Origin: Bordetella sp.
GTDB lineage: Bacteria > Pseudomonadota > Gammaproteobacteria > Burkholderiales > Burkholderiaceae_B
Length of the DNA stretch: 64,000 nt
Assembly: GCA_022818765.1 (NCBI GenBank)
Contig: CP063810.1
Coordinates: 389,533 to 453,532 of the forward strand
Direction of reading: 5' to 3'
The notes beneath the pieces are model-generated. The model saw only the letters and a program-made list of their open reading frames with translations, was not told the DNA's origin and did no database searches. Positions 63,361 through 64,000 of this stretch are shown here, one piece after another. Both the position numbers and the translations under genes were made by a program. Each line of letters opens with the position of its first letter. Position 1 is the stretch's first letter.

Positions 63361-64000
63361 TTAATTAATGTAAGTCTCTTGTTTTCGGATTGTTATCCGA
63401 TTAAACACTTTTCCAACCAATTGACCACATGCAGCATCAATATCAATACCTCGTGTTTTTCTAACCGTTGTGACTATTCCAGCATCGTTAAGTTTTTGCA
63501 CAAAATTATAAATTTTAGATAAAGAAGAGCATTTAAATCCTGAATTTTGAAAAGAATTGAAAGGAATCAAGTTTATTTTGCAACTTATTTGACGAGCTAA
63601 ATTAATAAGTTCTTTCACATGTTTTTCAGTGTCGTTTACAGAATCTATCATACAATATTCAAATGTGAGAAACTTTCTAGGAGCATAAACTAAATAACGT
63701 TCACAGGCTTCTAAAAGACATTTTAAAGGATATTTTTTATTAATAGGTACTAACTCATCACGCAAAGAATCATTTGCGGCGTGCAATGAAACAGCTAAAG
63801 CTACAGGACAATCTTTAGATAATCGATCCATTATAGGAACTATACCAGAAGTGGAAATAGTTACTCGGCGACGTGATAATGCATAAGCATTATCATCAAC
63901 TAGTAACCGAAGGGCTGGTAATACTTCCTTATAATTTAGTAAAGGTTCTCCCATTCCCATGAAAACAACATTAGTTATTTTTTGAAAATTGTTATGAGAA
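63361..64000 (-). CDS. rlmN: Dual-specificity rRNA/tRNA methyltransferase RlmN, 5' end outside window
   Basis: Radical-SAM methylase that makes m2A2503 in 23S rRNA and m2A37 in some tRNAs. The frame is open to the window edge (about 213 residues). It contains [65 protein letters not shown], and the C-terminal catalytic Cys in [15 protein letters not shown]. The CxxxCxxC cluster motif lies upstream of the visible part. The ATG at 63960 is internal. The 3' end precedes ispG. Confidence 0.94.
   Translation of the reverse strand, partial: SHNNFQKITNVVFMGMGEPLLNYKEVLPALRLLVDDNAYALSRRRVTISTSGIVPIMDRLSKDCPVALAVSLHAANDSLRDELVPINKKYPLKCLLEACERYLVYAPRKFLTFEYCMIDSVNDTEKHVKELINLARQISCKINLIPFNSFQNSGFKCSSLSKIYNFVQKLNDAGIVTTVRKTRGIDIDAACGQLVGKVFNRITIRKQETYIN

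Overview
The window is AT-rich (roughly 30% GC by eye), gene-dense and free of phage, IS elements, CRISPR arrays and rRNA. Nearly every gene is a housekeeping ortholog in a neighbourhood typical of Burkholderiales: sucA-sucB-lpd-zapE, dcd next to apbC/metG, alaC-hom-thrC, rpsF-priB-rpsR-rplI-dnaB, ispA-dxs-folE2, rpsU-dnaG-rpoD-tRNA, and rlmN-ispG-hisS-yfgM-bamB-der-hfq-hflK-hflC-hisZ-purA. Beta-type markers include PriB, HisZ, EarP with an Arg32 EF-P, and a GlnRS with a ~20-residue N-terminal insertion. Genes usual in these clusters are missing (hflX, rodZ, pgeF). I infer a reduced genome of a host-associated betaproteobacterium, possibly Alcaligenaceae-like; the species is not determinable from this sequence.

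Layout. 0-4.1 kb: ruvB end, glnS and minCDE. 4.2-8.4 kb: a 43-codon orphan, rluD, bamD, trpS and zapE, with rluD, trpS and zapE frameshifted. 8.4-14 kb: the 2-oxoglutarate dehydrogenase operon. 14.4-17.2 kb: coq7, thyA, folA, dcd. 17.2-23.7 kb: tamBA and apbC. 24-29.8 kb: metG, pyrB, initiator tRNA, yebC, hemF, nadD. 29.8-33.6 kb: an EamA exporter, earP, efp and a DUF1178 gene. 33.6-37.5 kb: thrC-hom-alaC. 38-42.2 kb: pdxA, dnaB and the rpsF ribosomal operon. 42.4-46.1 kb: folE2, dxs, ispA. 46.8-51.4 kb: a CAU tRNA and rpoD-dnaG-rpsU. 51.6-57.4 kb: PRTase, purA, hisZ, hflCK, hfq. 57.5-64 kb: der, bamB, yfgM, hisS, ispG, rlmN.

Functionally the segment covers replication and transcription (DnaB, DnaG, PriB, sigma-70), translation (GlnRS, MetRS, TrpRS, HisRS, EF-P, S6, S18, S21, L9), the TCA step at 2-oxoglutarate, ubiquinone, folate/dTMP, isoprenoids, vitamin B6, heme, NAD, threonine and purines, and outer-membrane assembly (BamB, BamD, TamAB). 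One intact small-molecule exporter (EamA) stands alone.

The most unusual property is that about 25 frameshifts lie in 14 genes, including rpoD, rpsF, metG and trpS. Every one I resolved is a net -1 that a single inserted base repairs, mostly in homopolymers, and the protein sequence on both sides is well conserved. This looks more like homopolymer undercalling in the assembly than ordinary gene decay, though slippage at the longest A/T tracts is possible. Other points of interest are an Asp-to-Asn change at a predicted catalytic position of EarP, a CAU tRNA with a defective acceptor stem, three TATCGATA palindromes in the metG/apbC promoter region, and a long inverted repeat upstream of earP. 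I did not find a convincing new multi-gene system.
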